From Tateyamaria sp. syn59 (lineage in GTDB: Bacteria > Pseudomonadota > Alphaproteobacteria > Rhodobacterales > Rhodobacteraceae): a DNA stretch of 64,000 nt. A model generated the notes under the pieces. It saw only the letters and a program-made list of their open reading frames with translations, was not told the origin of the DNA and ran no database searches. The translations under genes and the position numbers were made by a program. Numbering within the stretch: position 1 is the stretch's first letter; each line of letters begins with the position of its first letter. Shown piece after piece: positions 1 through 7,397 of the stretch. The stretch is taken from positions 511,730 to 575,729 of the forward strand of contig NZ_VCBA01000001.1 of assembly GCF_007995245.1 (NCBI RefSeq), read 5' to 3'.

Positions 1-1
1 G

Positions 2-337
2 GACCAGCGGCCAGAGACGTCAAACCACATCCAGACCCAGCACGCAGGGGCCATGTTCACACTGGGCGAGGCGGCCTCGGGCGCTGCGCTCGCGGGTGCC
101 TTTGGCCCGATGATCTTTCAGGCGCGGCCCGTGGCCTCAGGCGCCCAGATTTCATACGTCAAGATCGCCAAAGGCCGACTTGAGGCGCATGCCAAGACCG
201 AACGCCCGGGCCCGGAACTCGTCAAGGAACTGCAAGAGGTCGGCAAGACCGCCTTCGACATCAACGTGGACATCCGCGACAGCGACGGCGACACAGTGGT
301 GACCATGACGGTCGGCTGGCACGTGCGCCAAGCGTAA
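2..337 (+). CDS. DUF4442 / hotdog-fold thioesterase-like protein (5' end missing)
   Basis: The reading frame is open from base 2 through the ATG at 53, and the translated upstream part (N-H-I-Q-T-Q-H-A-G-A then M-F-T-L-G-E-A) continues the protein. The real start therefore lies before the window and the ATG at 53 is internal. The H-A-G-A-(M/L)-F-T-L-x-E-A-A-S-G pattern is typical of DUF4442/PaaI-like hotdog proteins, which usually act as acyl-CoA thioesterases; the substrate cannot be told from sequence. The C-terminal part is ordinary, ending TVGWHVRQA. It stops just ahead of the oppositely oriented tRNA gene. Family call fairly sure, function inferred. Confidence 0.75.
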   Translation, partial: DQRPETSNHIQTQHAGAMFTLGEAASGAALAGAFGPMIFQARPVASGAQISYVKIAKGRLEAHAKTERPGPELVKELQEVGKTAFDINVDIRDSDGDTVVTMTVGWHVRQA

Positions 338-352
338 GACAAGCGGCGGATA

Positions 353-429
353 TGGTAGGCCCGGCAGGACTTGAACCCGCAACCAAAGCGTTATGAGCGC
401 TCTGCTCTAACCAATTGAGCTACAGGCCC
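353..429 (-). tRNA. tRNA-Ile2 (anticodon CAU)
   Basis: On the minus strand a full 77-nt cloverleaf is visible: acceptor strand GGGCCTG, D arm with GCTC, anticodon loop carrying CAT, T arm GCGGG-TTCAAGT-CCTGC and an encoded CCA. The acceptor stem closes with two G-U pairs. A CAU anticodon could be Met or the isoleucine-2 species whose C34 becomes lysidine through TilS; the overall sequence resembles alphaproteobacterial tRNA-Ile2 rather than initiator or elongator Met, but automatic annotation often calls it Met. Confidence 0.9.
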
Positions 430-440
430 GCCATGCGTGA

Positions 441-469
441 TGCGTATGCGGCACGCGCGGTGGCGTCAA
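441..469 (-). promoter_or_regulatory. Putative promoter of the tRNA-Ile2 gene
   Basis: Reading the minus strand, TTGACG at 469-464 is followed after 17 bases by TACGCA at 446-441, which places a start site a few bases before the tRNA 5' end at 429. The -35 is good, the -10 weak. Confidence 0.4.
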
Positions 470-533
470 GACGTCCGTTGCGCCGGGCCGCGCGTTGGTC
501 TAGCAGGTGCGCAACCAGCGGACGGGGACAGTG

Positions 534-1580
534 ATGGCGCAGGGCAAGAACGGAATGACATACGCCGATGCGGGCGTCGATATCGACGCGGGCAACGCGC
601 TTGTGGACCGCATTAAACCGGCGGCGGCGGCCACGAAACGGCCCGGCGTCGCCTCTGGTCTGGGCGGCTTTGGCGGGCTCTTTGATCTGAAAGCGGCGGG
701 TTTTGTCGATCCGGTTCTGGTCGCGGCCACTGATGGCGTGGGCACCAAGCTGCGCATCGCCATCGATACCGGCAATGTGGATGGCGTCGGCGTCGATCTG
801 GTCGCCATGTGCGTGAACGATCTGGTCTGCCAGGGCGCCGAGCCGCTGTTTTTCCTCGACTATTTCGCCACCGGCAAGCTGGAGCTGGATCAGGCTGCCC
901 GCATTATCGAAGGGATCGCACGCGGCTGCGAAGCCTCGGGCTGCGCCCTGATCGGGGGAGAGACGGCAGAGATGCCGGGCATGTACCCGCCGGGTGATTT
1001 CGACCTTGCAGGCTTCTCCGTCGGCGCGATGGAGCGGGGCACCGTCTTGCCCGCGGATGTGGCCGAGGGCGATGTTCTGCTGGGCCTAGCCTCGGACGGC
1101 GTGCATTCCAACGGCTATTCGCTTGTGCGCAAAATCGTCGAAACCTCAGGTCTGGGATGGGACGATGCCTGTCCATGGGGTGAGGGCACGCTGGGCGCGG
1201 CGCTGCTGACCCCAACGCGGCTCTATGTCAAAGCGTCCTTGGCCGCGATCAAGGCAGGCGGCGTACACGGCTTTGCCCACATCACCGGCGGCGGGCTGAC
1301 GGAAAACCTGCCGCGCGTGCTGCCCGAGGGCCTGGGCGTGACGGTCGACCTCGACATGTGGGTGCTGCCGCCCGTGTTCCAGTGGCTGGCATCGCAGGGT
1401 GGCATGGATCAGGCCGAAATGCTCAAGACCTTCAACGCAGGCATCGGCATGGTCGTGGTCGCGGACGCAGCCTCAGAGGCGGACGTGACCGCAGCACTTG
1501 AGGCCGAAGGCCAGACCGTCACCCGCATCGGCAGCGTGGGCGCGGGGCAGGGCGTCACCTACACCGGGTCCCTTCTTTGA
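534..1580 (+). CDS. purM: Phosphoribosylformylglycinamidine cyclo-ligase (AIR synthetase)
   Basis: PurM closes the imidazole ring in purine biosynthesis, turning FGAM plus ATP into AIR in the cytoplasm. The 348-residue protein has the family landmarks in order: [13 protein letters not shown] near the N-terminus, the glycine-rich [16 protein letters not shown], the [21 protein letters not shown] segment split over the nucleotide site, and [14 protein letters not shown] chose ATG 534 because homologues start a few residues before [10 protein letters not shown]; a GTG nine codons upstream is possible. It overlaps purN by four bases, so the two form a coupled pair, and other pur genes (purC, purS, purQ) lie 10 kb away. 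Confidence 0.96.
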   Translation: MAQGKNGMTYADAGVDIDAGNALVDRIKPAAAATKRPGVASGLGGFGGLFDLKAAGFVDPVLVAATDGVGTKLRIAIDTGNVDGVGVDLVAMCVNDLVCQGAEPLFFLDYFATGKLELDQAARIIEGIARGCEASGCALIGGETAEMPGMYPPGDFDLAGFSVGAMERGTVLPADVAEGDVLLGLASDGVHSNGYSLVRKIVETSGLGWDDACPWGEGTLGAALLTPTRLYVKASLAAIKAGGVHGFAHITGGGLTENLPRVLPEGLGVTVDLDMWVLPPVFQWLASQGGMDQAEMLKTFNAGIGMVVVADAASEADVTAALEAEGQTVTRIGSVGAGQGVTYTGSLL

Positions 1581-2167
1581 AAAAACGGATCGGCATCTTC
1601 ATCTCGGGCGGCGGATCGAACATGCGCGCGCTGGTCGAGGATATGGACGCCACACATCCGGCAGAGCCCGTGGTGGTGGTCTCGAACAACCCTCATGCGG
1701 GCGGCATCACCTGGGCGCAGGACGCTGGCCTTGCCACCGTTGTGGTCGAACATCAGCCCTTTGGCCGCGACCGCATCGCGTTCGAGGCGGCGATCACCGA
1801 AGCGCTTTTGCCCCACAATCTGGACCTCATCTGCCTTGCCGGGTTCATGCGGGTGCTCACGGCGGGGTTCGTGACCCCGTGGCGCGACCGGATGTTGAAC
1901 ATCCACCCCTCGCTTCTGCCCAAATACCGCGGTCTGCACACGCATGCGAGGGTACTGGAGGCGGGGGATCGCGAGCACGGCTGCACCGTCCATCTGGTCA
2001 CGCCGGAACTGGACGACGGCCCGATCCTCGGGCAGGCGCGCGTGCCGGTCGAGGACGGCGATACGCCCGACACGCTGGCCGACCGGGTGCTGGTCCAGGA
2101 ACACAGGCTCTACCCGGCGGTGCTGCGCCGTTTCGCAGCCGGAGAGCGTACGCCGCTGATGCTCTAG
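1577..2167 (+). CDS. purN: Phosphoribosylglycinamide formyltransferase (GAR transformylase)
   Basis: PurN transfers the formyl group of 10-formyl-THF to GAR in purine synthesis. The 196-residue protein shows the N-terminal [14 protein letters not shown] phosphate-binding loop, [27 protein letters not shown], the catalytic [16 protein letters not shown] stretch (Asn and His of the active site) and H-G-C-T-V-H-L-V-T with the Asp of DDGPIL. The start is TTG at 1577, inside TTGA that also contains the purM stop, so translation is coupled. This rare start is preferred because [10 protein letters not shown] must be near the N-terminus. Confidence 0.96.
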   Translation: MKKRIGIFISGGGSNMRALVEDMDATHPAEPVVVVSNNPHAGGITWAQDAGLATVVVEHQPFGRDRIAFEAAITEALLPHNLDLICLAGFMRVLTAGFVTPWRDRMLNIHPSLLPKYRGLHTHARVLEAGDREHGCTVHLVTPELDDGPILGQARVPVEDGDTPDTLADRVLVQEHRLYPAVLRRFAAGERTPLML

Positions 2168-2233
2168 CCATGCTCGGCGAGTTGGTGTAGGACCAAACAA
2201 CCAGACGGTGAAAAGCAACAAAAAGAACCGCAT

Positions 2234-3394
2234 ATGAGAACCATCACGACAACGGATGCGCTGGCCGAGTTCTGCACCGAGGCCCGTGCGCAGCCGTATG
2301 TGACCGTCGATACCGAGTTTCTGCGCGAACGGACCTACTATTCGAAACTGTGCCTCGTCCAACTGGCCATGCCGGGCGACGATGACGACAGCGCCGTGCT
2401 GGTCGATCCGCTGGCCAAGGGCCTGTCGCTGGAGCCACTCTATGACCTGTTTCGCGACACGTCCGTGGTCAAGGTGTTCCACGCCGCGCGCCAGGATCTC
2501 GAGATCTTCTATGTCGACGCCCAGGTCTTTCCCGAGCCTCTGTTCGACACGCAAGTGGCCGCTATGGTCTGCGGCTTTGGCGAGCAGGTGGGGTATGAGA
2601 CCCTCGTGCGCAAGATCGCCAGGCAACCGCTCGACAAGACCTCGCGCTTTACTGACTGGTCGCGCCGGCCCCTGACGGATGCCCAGAAAACCTATGCCAT
2701 CGCGGATGTGACGCATCTGCGCCAGATCTACGAATTCCTGGCGGCCAAGCTTGCTGACAGCGGCCGCGCGCGCTGGGTATCCGAAGAGCTGCAGACGCTG
2801 CTCAGCCCAGACACCTATATCATCGCCCCCGAAGATGCCTGGAAACGGGTCAAGACGCGCACCAATTCGGCGCGCTTTCTGGCGGTGGTCAAGGAGTTGG
2901 CAGCGTTTCGCGAAGCGCATGCGCAGTCGCGCAACGTGCCGCGCAACCGCGTGTTCAAGGATGACGCGCTGGTCGAACTGGCCAGCAACAAGCCCAAAAG
3001 CTACGAGGACCTGAACCGCTCGCGCCTCTTGTTGCGCGAGGCGCGCAAGGGGGACATCGCCAACGGCATTCTGGCCGCCGTCAAGCGCGGGGTCGAGATG
3101 GACCCCGACGCCATGCCGCGCCCCGACCGGTCCCGCGAAAAGCTGCAGGTGAACCCGGCGCTTGCCGACCTGCTCCGCGTGCTGCTCAAGGCCAAGACGG
3201 AAAGTGCGGGTGTCGCCGCCAAGCTGATCGCCTCAGCCGCCGACCTCGACGCGCTGGCGGCTGGTATGCGCGATGTGCCCGCGCTGCATGGCTGGCGGTC
3301 AGAAGTGTTCGGCACGGATGCGCTGCGGCTTTGCGACGGGCAGGTGGCGCTGACGGCCAAGGGCGCTGACGTTCAGATCATCCCGCTCGACTGA
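2234..3394 (+). CDS. rnd: Ribonuclease D
   Basis: A 3'-5' exoribonuclease that trims tRNA and other stable RNA ends. The 386-residue protein opens with the DEDD exonuclease domain: D and E of VDTEFLRERTYY (about residues 26 and 28), the second Asp in VFHAARQDLEIF, DTQVAAMVCG, and the Y-x3-D type motif in YAIADVTHL. A helical HRDC-type region follows (RFLAVVKELAAFRE and later KPKSYEDLNRSR). Length is normal for the family. It starts 66 bases after purN with no clear terminator between, so it may share that transcript; the AAGAACC before ATG 2234 is a weak ribosome site. Confidence 0.94.
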   Translation: MRTITTTDALAEFCTEARAQPYVTVDTEFLRERTYYSKLCLVQLAMPGDDDDSAVLVDPLAKGLSLEPLYDLFRDTSVVKVFHAARQDLEIFYVDAQVFPEPLFDTQVAAMVCGFGEQVGYETLVRKIARQPLDKTSRFTDWSRRPLTDAQKTYAIADVTHLRQIYEFLAAKLADSGRARWVSEELQTLLSPDTYIIAPEDAWKRVKTRTNSARFLAVVKELAAFREAHAQSRNVPRNRVFKDDALVELASNKPKSYEDLNRSRLLLREARKGDIANGILAAVKRGVEMDPDAMPRPDRSREKLQVNPALADLLRVLLKAKTESAGVAAKLIASAADLDALAAGMRDVPALHGWRSEVFGTDALRLCDGQVALTAKGADVQIIPLD

Positions 3395-3416
3395 CCCGCA
3401 TATGCGCCAAGGCGGC

Positions 3417-3953
3417 TCAGCGGCGGGTCGTGGACTGCGCGTTGCGCCGCCCCTCGACCCGGATCACCCGGATCTCCGCCAGTTCCTGATCGGTCAGACG
3501 GCGGGCCGCTGTCACGGTGCGCACCCGCTGGCTGAGCGTGCGGCTCGATCCCGCCAGATGGATGCCGCGCAGCTGATAGGTCAGAACCCCATCGACGGGT
3601 TCGTTCTCATCGCTGTCGGTGGTCAGGCGAATGTCATAGACGTCGTCCTGATCGACCACGCCCGTGGCCCGCACGATGGCGCCGCCCGGCACGCGTTCAA
3701 TCACCAGGTCGGTCACCTGGTCGATGGGCGTGCCGACATAGACGACTTCCCGGTCCCCGCGCAGGTTCCTGAAAAGCGGCGCGCGCGTCTGTTCGGGGAT
3801 GAGCGGATTGGTCTCAGCGCGCGGATCGGGCCGGATCGGTTCGGAGCGGCTGCCGCCAAACCAGTTGAACGGGTTCACGCGGCTGTCGCGGACGGCTCCA
3901 CAGGCCGACAGGGTCAAGGTGGCCACCAAAAGGGCTGGAAGGATCTTGGGCAT
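3417..3953 (-). CDS. Predicted outer-membrane or periplasmic lipoprotein, unknown function
   Basis: The 178-residue protein starts M-P-K-I-L-P and has a short hydrophobic stretch ending in the lipobox L-S-A-C, with the acylated Cys near residue 18. An earlier in-frame start would put charged residues before the signal and is not favoured. The mature part has a Pro/Arg-rich linker (SRSEPIRPDPRAETNPLIPEQTRAPL cannot be assigned to a fold) and then a beta-rich domain with VVYVGTPIDQVTDLVIERVPGGAIVRATG. It is conserved-looking in composition but I do not recognise a family. Convergent with rnd, 22 bases apart; divergent from sufE. Confidence 0.8.
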   Translation of the reverse strand: MPKILPALLVATLTLSACGAVRDSRVNPFNWFGGSRSEPIRPDPRAETNPLIPEQTRAPLFRNLRGDREVVYVGTPIDQVTDLVIERVPGGAIVRATGVVDQDDVYDIRLTTDSDENEPVDGVLTYQLRGIHLAGSSRTLSQRVRTVTAARRLTDQELAEIRVIRVEGRRNAQSTTRR

Positions 3954-4090
3954 CGTCCGCTCGCGTCTTTGCTTTTGCCAAGGTGGTAACGGATGCCGCC
4001 GCACTTGAAAAGCATCCTTTGCCGCACTGGACCTTTGGCGCGGGTGCGCCTAGGTCAGATGCAACACGTGACCGTATCCGAGGGCCGCAG

Positions 4091-4495
4091 ATGGCAACGC
4101 CAAGTTTCGAGGAAATCGTCGAGGATTTCGAATTCCTTGACGAGTGGGAAGACCGCTACCGCTATGTGATCGAGCAGGGCAAGGCGATGGATCCTCTGCC
4201 TGACGCACTGAAGGTGCCCGCGACCAAGGTCGACGGCTGCGCCAGCCAGGTCTGGCTGCACCCGCAGGTCGAGGACGGCGTGTTCCGCTTTGATGGCGAC
4301 AGCGATGCGATGATCGTCAAGGGGCTGATCGCCGTGCTGCGGCGGCTTTACAACGGGCTGCCGTTGGCCGAGGTGCGCGCGGTGGACGCCCGCGCCGAGA
4401 TGACCCGGCTGGGGCTGAACGATCACCTGTCGGCGCAGCGCTCGAACGGGTTGCGGGCGATGATCGAGCGAATCCAGTCGGTGGCCGCCGCCTGA
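4091..4495 (+). CDS. sufE: SufE family cysteine desulfuration protein
   Basis: SufE accepts persulfide sulfur from the desulfurase SufS and hands it to SufBCD for Fe-S cluster assembly. The 134-residue product has the expected FEEIVEDFEFLDEWEDRYRYVIEQG start, PLPDALKVPATKVDGCASQVW with the acceptor Cys at residue 50, and the C-terminal helix pair ending in GLRAMIERIQSVAAA. The ATG at 4091 gives the usual length; an upstream in-frame ATG at 3983 would add 36 residues overlapping the divergent promoter region and is rejected. No suf operon is nearby; it stands alone, followed by a hairpin repeat. Confidence 0.94.
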   Translation: MATPSFEEIVEDFEFLDEWEDRYRYVIEQGKAMDPLPDALKVPATKVDGCASQVWLHPQVEDGVFRFDGDSDAMIVKGLIAVLRRLYNGLPLAEVRAVDARAEMTRLGLNDHLSAQRSNGLRAMIERIQSVAAA

Positions 4496-4533
4496 TCCAA
4501 AGGCCGCTGCGCGACGCGATTTAGTTTTGCTGA

Positions 4534-4590
4534 CGAGGGGGCTGTCTGCCCCCTCGAGCTTCCCCGACCGTATTTATCAAAGAGAAGAAG
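4534..4590. repeat. Hairpin-plus-tail intergenic repeat, copy 1
   Basis: A perfect 9-bp hairpin (arms CGAGGGGGC 4534-4542 and GCCCCCTCG 4548-4556) is followed by CCCCGACCGTATTTATC and AAAGAGAAGAAG. The same layout recurs at 40694-40745 after dmdA. The hairpin may help end sufE transcription, but no T run follows directly. I recall this kind of element as common in Rhodobacteraceae genomes. Confidence 0.6.
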
Positions 4591-4592
4591 AG

Positions 4593-5225
4593 CTAGAGCG
4601 CGCCCAATGTCCCTTGCAGGTCGCCGTAGCCGGTGAAGCGGCGCTCGAAAGTGAGGCCGAGCGTGGTCGCAGCGGCGCGCGCCTTTTCGGTCAGGGCGGG
4701 ATCGTCGGTTTGCGCCTGGTAGACCAGTTTTTCGTAATTGCCGAAATACATGTCGCGCAGCTCGGGATGCCGGTCGAGGCCCATGGGCTTCATGATGAAG
4801 GCGTCGAACTGGCGGACCAGAAAATCGGTCAGGTAAAAGGTCGTGATCTCACTTTCGCTTTGCGCCACAAAGCGTTCATTTCCCTCAAAAAAGCTGTAGC
4901 AATGCGGGCCCGCGACCATCTCGACACCCATCTCGTCGCAGGCGGCCTGTAACAGCCCGCCGGTGCCGCAATCGGCATAGACGACAAAGACCGTGTCATA
5001 GGCATCGCGGTGCTTGGCGACAGTCCCGCGCACCGCCTGTGTGATCTTGTCGGGATAGAGGTGGTACTTGGCGGGCAGGCAGGTCAGGTCCATGTGGTCC
5101 CAGCCATTCATGGCCTTCAGGTCCAGGATCTCGCGTGCCAGCGCGCCGCAGGCGATCAGCAGAATGCGGCCCGTTCCGGTGGCCGCCAGCCCGTCTTCGG
5201 TCAGGGTCGCGTCGCTCAGCGCCAT
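4593..5225 (-). CDS. DUF1638 domain protein
   Basis: A 210-residue soluble protein with the DUF1638 features: I-L-L-I-A-C-G-A-L-A-R-E-I near residue 21, CLPAKYHLYPDKI, VFVVYADCGTGG and AGPHCYSFFEGNERF; several conserved Cys and His could bind metal. DUF1638 proteins are found beside corrinoid methyltransferase genes, and here a corrinoid protein and a homocysteine methyltransferase lie 1.3-4 kb away on the same strand. That context suggests a role in B12-dependent methyl transfer, possibly methionine synthesis, but the biochemical activity is unknown. Its ATG overlaps the end of the upstream redoxin gene by 10 bases, so it is probably translated with it. Confidence 0.85.
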   Translation of the reverse strand: MALSDATLTEDGLAATGTGRILLIACGALAREILDLKAMNGWDHMDLTCLPAKYHLYPDKITQAVRGTVAKHRDAYDTVFVVYADCGTGGLLQAACDEMGVEMVAGPHCYSFFEGNERFVAQSESEITTFYLTDFLVRQFDAFIMKPMGLDRHPELRDMYFGNYEKLVYQAQTDDPALTEKARAAATTLGLTFERRFTGYGDLQGTLGAL

Positions 5226-5761
5226 TTGATCGAACAGCCCATGCTGGGCGTCTGGTCGCGCGGGCCCACACCGGTCTCCGCGATCTTGCGCATTGCGCTG
5301 ACCAGTTCGGGTGTCCGGTCGCTGGCATCACCCATGCGCACGTCATCGAGGCGTCCGCGATATTGCAGCAGCCCATCCGCGCTGAAGCCAAAGAAGTCGG
5401 GGGTGCACACTGCGCCATAGGCGCGGGCGACCGACTGGTCCTCATCGATCAGGTAGGGAAAGTCGAACCCGTGTGCCTTGGCAAATCCGGGCATCTTGTC
5501 CGGCGCATCGGCGGGATAGGCAGCGTAATCATTGGCGTTGATCGCAACCACGCCGATGCCTTCGGCCTGCAAGGTCTTTGCATCCGCAGCCAGCCGGTCG
5601 GCCAGGGCAACGACATAAGGGCAATGGTTGCAGATAAAGGCGACCAGAACGCCATGTTTGCCCGATACGTCGTTCAGGCTGTGCATCTGGCCGTGGGCGT
5701 CAGGCAGGGTAAAGTCCGGGGCAGGGTCCCCAAAATCGCACCCTGGCGTTTCAAGCAACAT
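5216..5761 (-). CDS. Redoxin / thioredoxin-fold protein (AhpC-TSA-like)
   Basis: A 181-residue cytoplasmic thioredoxin-fold protein: PAPDFTLPDAHGQMHSLNDVSG, then a C-N-H-C pair at residues 44 and 47 where peroxiredoxin-like and TlpA-like proteins carry their redox Cys, VVAINANDYAAYPADAP, and VCTPDFFGF with the cis-Pro region. No signal peptide. The family is usually annotated only as thioredoxin family protein; substrate unknown. Its last 10 bases overlap the DUF1638 gene, making the two a unit. A free Cys near the C-terminus (SMGCSIKWR) is also visible. Confidence 0.85.
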   Translation of the reverse strand: MLLETPGCDFGDPAPDFTLPDAHGQMHSLNDVSGKHGVLVAFICNHCPYVVALADRLAADAKTLQAEGIGVVAINANDYAAYPADAPDKMPGFAKAHGFDFPYLIDEDQSVARAYGAVCTPDFFGFSADGLLQYRGRLDDVRMGDASDRTPELVSAMRKIAETGVGPRDQTPSMGCSIKWR

Positions 5762-5827
5762 GTCGGTCTCTCCCAGCAGGGCGCGGATGGGCGCCCGGTC
5801 GGCACCGATGCGGTGTTGGCCCCCAGG

Positions 5828-6142
5828 TCATTCCAGCCGCACCGCGGTGCCATAGGCGACGATTTCGGACGCCCCCGCCATGATGGCAGAGGTTTCCATG
5901 CGCACCGCCACGATGGCATCGGCCTGCAGCGCGACAGCCGCGTCAATCATGCGATCCAGCGCCTGTTCGCGGGCCCCGGCCATTAGCGCCGAATACCCGG
6001 TCTGTTCGCCGCCTACGAGGTTGCGCAGGCTTGCCACGAAATCTGTGCCGATATGCTTGGACCGGACTGTCGCCCCGCGCACCAGGCCAAGGGTCTCGGT
6101 AATGCGGCGCCCCGCGATTGTTTCGCTCGTGACGATCAGCAT
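5828..6142 (-). CDS. YbjQ/UPF0145 family protein
   Basis: A 104-residue protein matching the UPF0145 (YbjQ) family, with TSETIAGRRITETLGLVRGATVRSKHIG at the start, a central RNLVGGEQTGYSALMAGAREQALDRM and the C-terminal A-D-A-I-V-A-V-R-M-E-T-S. Members form ring-shaped pentamers and were once called heavy-metal binding; no confirmed activity. The start codon overlaps the stop of the small membrane protein upstream (TGATG), indicating translational coupling. Confidence 0.9.
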   Translation of the reverse strand: MLIVTSETIAGRRITETLGLVRGATVRSKHIGTDFVASLRNLVGGEQTGYSALMAGAREQALDRMIDAAVALQADAIVAVRMETSAIMAGASEIVAYGTAVRLE

Positions 6143-6363
6143 CAGTTTTTCATTCCGTCATAGTGGTCTTCTGCCGGGTTGCCCAAGCGTTCGGACAACA
6201 GGCGCCACAAAACGTAGACGACAAAGCCGATCACCACCACAGCGCCCGCGAGCAGCAGGGGATGAAACAGGCTGCTTGCGTACAAAAGCGCCACGGCGCC
6301 TGCAGATCCGGCGATGCCGACGATCACGCAGAACAGGATCAGGAATATCTTGTCCAGCGACAT
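6142..6363 (-). CDS. Small two-span membrane protein
   Basis: A 73-residue protein with two hydrophobic helices (FLILFCVIVGIAGSAGAVALLYA and FHPLLLAGAVVVIGFVVYVLW) and a short polar tail LGNPAEDHYDGMKN. I chose the ATG at 6363 (M-S-L-D-K-I-F); an upstream ATG at 6438 adds a tail without features. It overlaps ybjQ by one base and so probably belongs to the same transcript. No family recognised; it may anchor or accompany the YbjQ protein. Confidence 0.7.
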   Translation of the reverse strand: MSLDKIFLILFCVIVGIAGSAGAVALLYASSLFHPLLLAGAVVVIGFVVYVLWRLLSERLGNPAEDHYDGMKN

Positions 6364-6488
6364 CAGTGCTGTCCCGCCAGCGGCCCCGGCATACATGGGC
6401 CGACCCAAGCCACACTGGGCTGCCGCATCGCGCTGCATTTCAAACCATCAAGCCGCATGTCGTCCTCCGGATGTCCGGGGCGACAGGG

Positions 6489-7190
6489 TTATCCCGCCGC
6501 CAACTGGTTGTGTTTGCGCGCCACGAATTCCTTGGCGGTCTCCACCGCGACCGCCGCATCGCGGCAGTAGGCGTCGGCGCCAATGGCCTTGCCGAACTCT
6601 TCGTTCAGCGGTGCACCACCGACCAGCACGATATAGTCATCGCGAATGCCCTGTTCGACCATCGTGTCGATCACCACCTTCATATAGGGCATCGTGGTCG
6701 TCAGCAGGGCCGACATACCCAGGATGTCCGGACCTTCCTTTTCGATGGCGTCCAGGTAGTTTTCGACCGGGTTGTTGATGCCCAGATCGACCACTTCGAA
6801 CCCGGCACCCTCCATCATCATCGACACGAGATTCTTGCCGATGTCGTGGATGTCGCCTTTGACCGTGCCGATCACCATCTTGCCCACGCGCGGTGCGCCG
6901 GTTTCGGCCAGCAGCGGCTTGAGGATGGCCATGCCGCCCTTCATCGCGTTGGCGGCCAGCAGCACTTCGGGGACAAAAAGGATCCCATCGCGGAAGTCGT
7001 GCCCCACGATGGTCATGCCGCCGACAAGCGCCTTCGTGAGGATGTCATAGGGCTGCCAGCCGCGTTCAAGCAGGATGTTGACCGCCTCTTCGATCTCTTC
7101 CTTGAGACCGTCATAGAGGTCGTCGAACATCTGCTGGACCAGCTCTTCGTCATCCAGTTCGGACAGGATGATGTCGTCTTCTTCGGACAT
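6489..7190 (-). CDS. Corrinoid (B12-binding) protein of a methyltransferase system
   Basis: The 233-residue protein has an N-terminal helical cap domain (about 1-95, LLERGWQPYDILTKALVGGMTIVGHDF) and a Rossmann B12-binding domain. The cobalt-ligand motif D-x-H-x-x-G is present as D113-I-H115-D-I-G118, followed by the GMSALLTTTM and VGGAPL loops that hold the nucleotide tail. Such proteins shuttle methyl groups between a donor methyltransferase and an acceptor such as homocysteine or THF. With the homocysteine methyltransferase at 8471-9487 and DUF1638, this resembles a split MetH; the pterin-binding and reactivation modules are not in the window. An acidic N-terminus (MSEEDDIILSELDDEE) is a small oddity. 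Confidence 0.93.
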   Translation of the reverse strand: MSEEDDIILSELDDEELVQQMFDDLYDGLKEEIEEAVNILLERGWQPYDILTKALVGGMTIVGHDFRDGILFVPEVLLAANAMKGGMAILKPLLAETGAPRVGKMVIGTVKGDIHDIGKNLVSMMMEGAGFEVVDLGINNPVENYLDAIEKEGPDILGMSALLTTTMPYMKVVIDTMVEQGIRDDYIVLVGGAPLNEEFGKAIGADAYCRDAAVAVETAKEFVARKHNQLAAG

Positions 7191-7250
7191 GGTGCAATCC
7201 TTATGCGTGGGTGCCGGACCCGGTGCCTATTTTCCAATATATCGTTCAGA

Positions 7251-7282
7251 ATGTCGCACCCGGACTGTCCGGATTGCGACAT
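7251..7282. promoter_or_regulatory. 32-bp imperfect palindrome in the divergent leader region
   Basis: Outer arms ATGTCGCA (7251-7258) and TGCGACAT (7275-7282) enclose an inner stem CCGGA/TCCGG. It lies about 60 bases upstream of the corrinoid gene start and 115 bases before the radical SAM gene. It could be a regulator site or an RNA hairpin in the corrinoid-gene leader. Confidence 0.45.
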
Positions 7283-7397
7283 GGCCCGCTTCTGGTGCGA
7301 CGCAGGCGTGCGGTTTTCGTGTGCAATTGTATGCGCTTTGCAGGGCGGCCAGGGGGTGGGACTGGCGGATGTTCTTGTTGTGTTCTATATTTGGCCC

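Noticed and set aside
1559-2920. Long minus-strand open frame (453 codons) opposite purN and rnd
   Set aside because: It runs antisense to two clear genes, is rich in Arg/His/Gly as expected from codon shadow, and has no recognisable domain.
7191-7397. Cobalamin or SAM riboswitch ahead of the corrinoid gene
   Set aside because: The gap has no recognisable B12-box or SAM-II core; only the nested palindrome at 7251-7282 remains.
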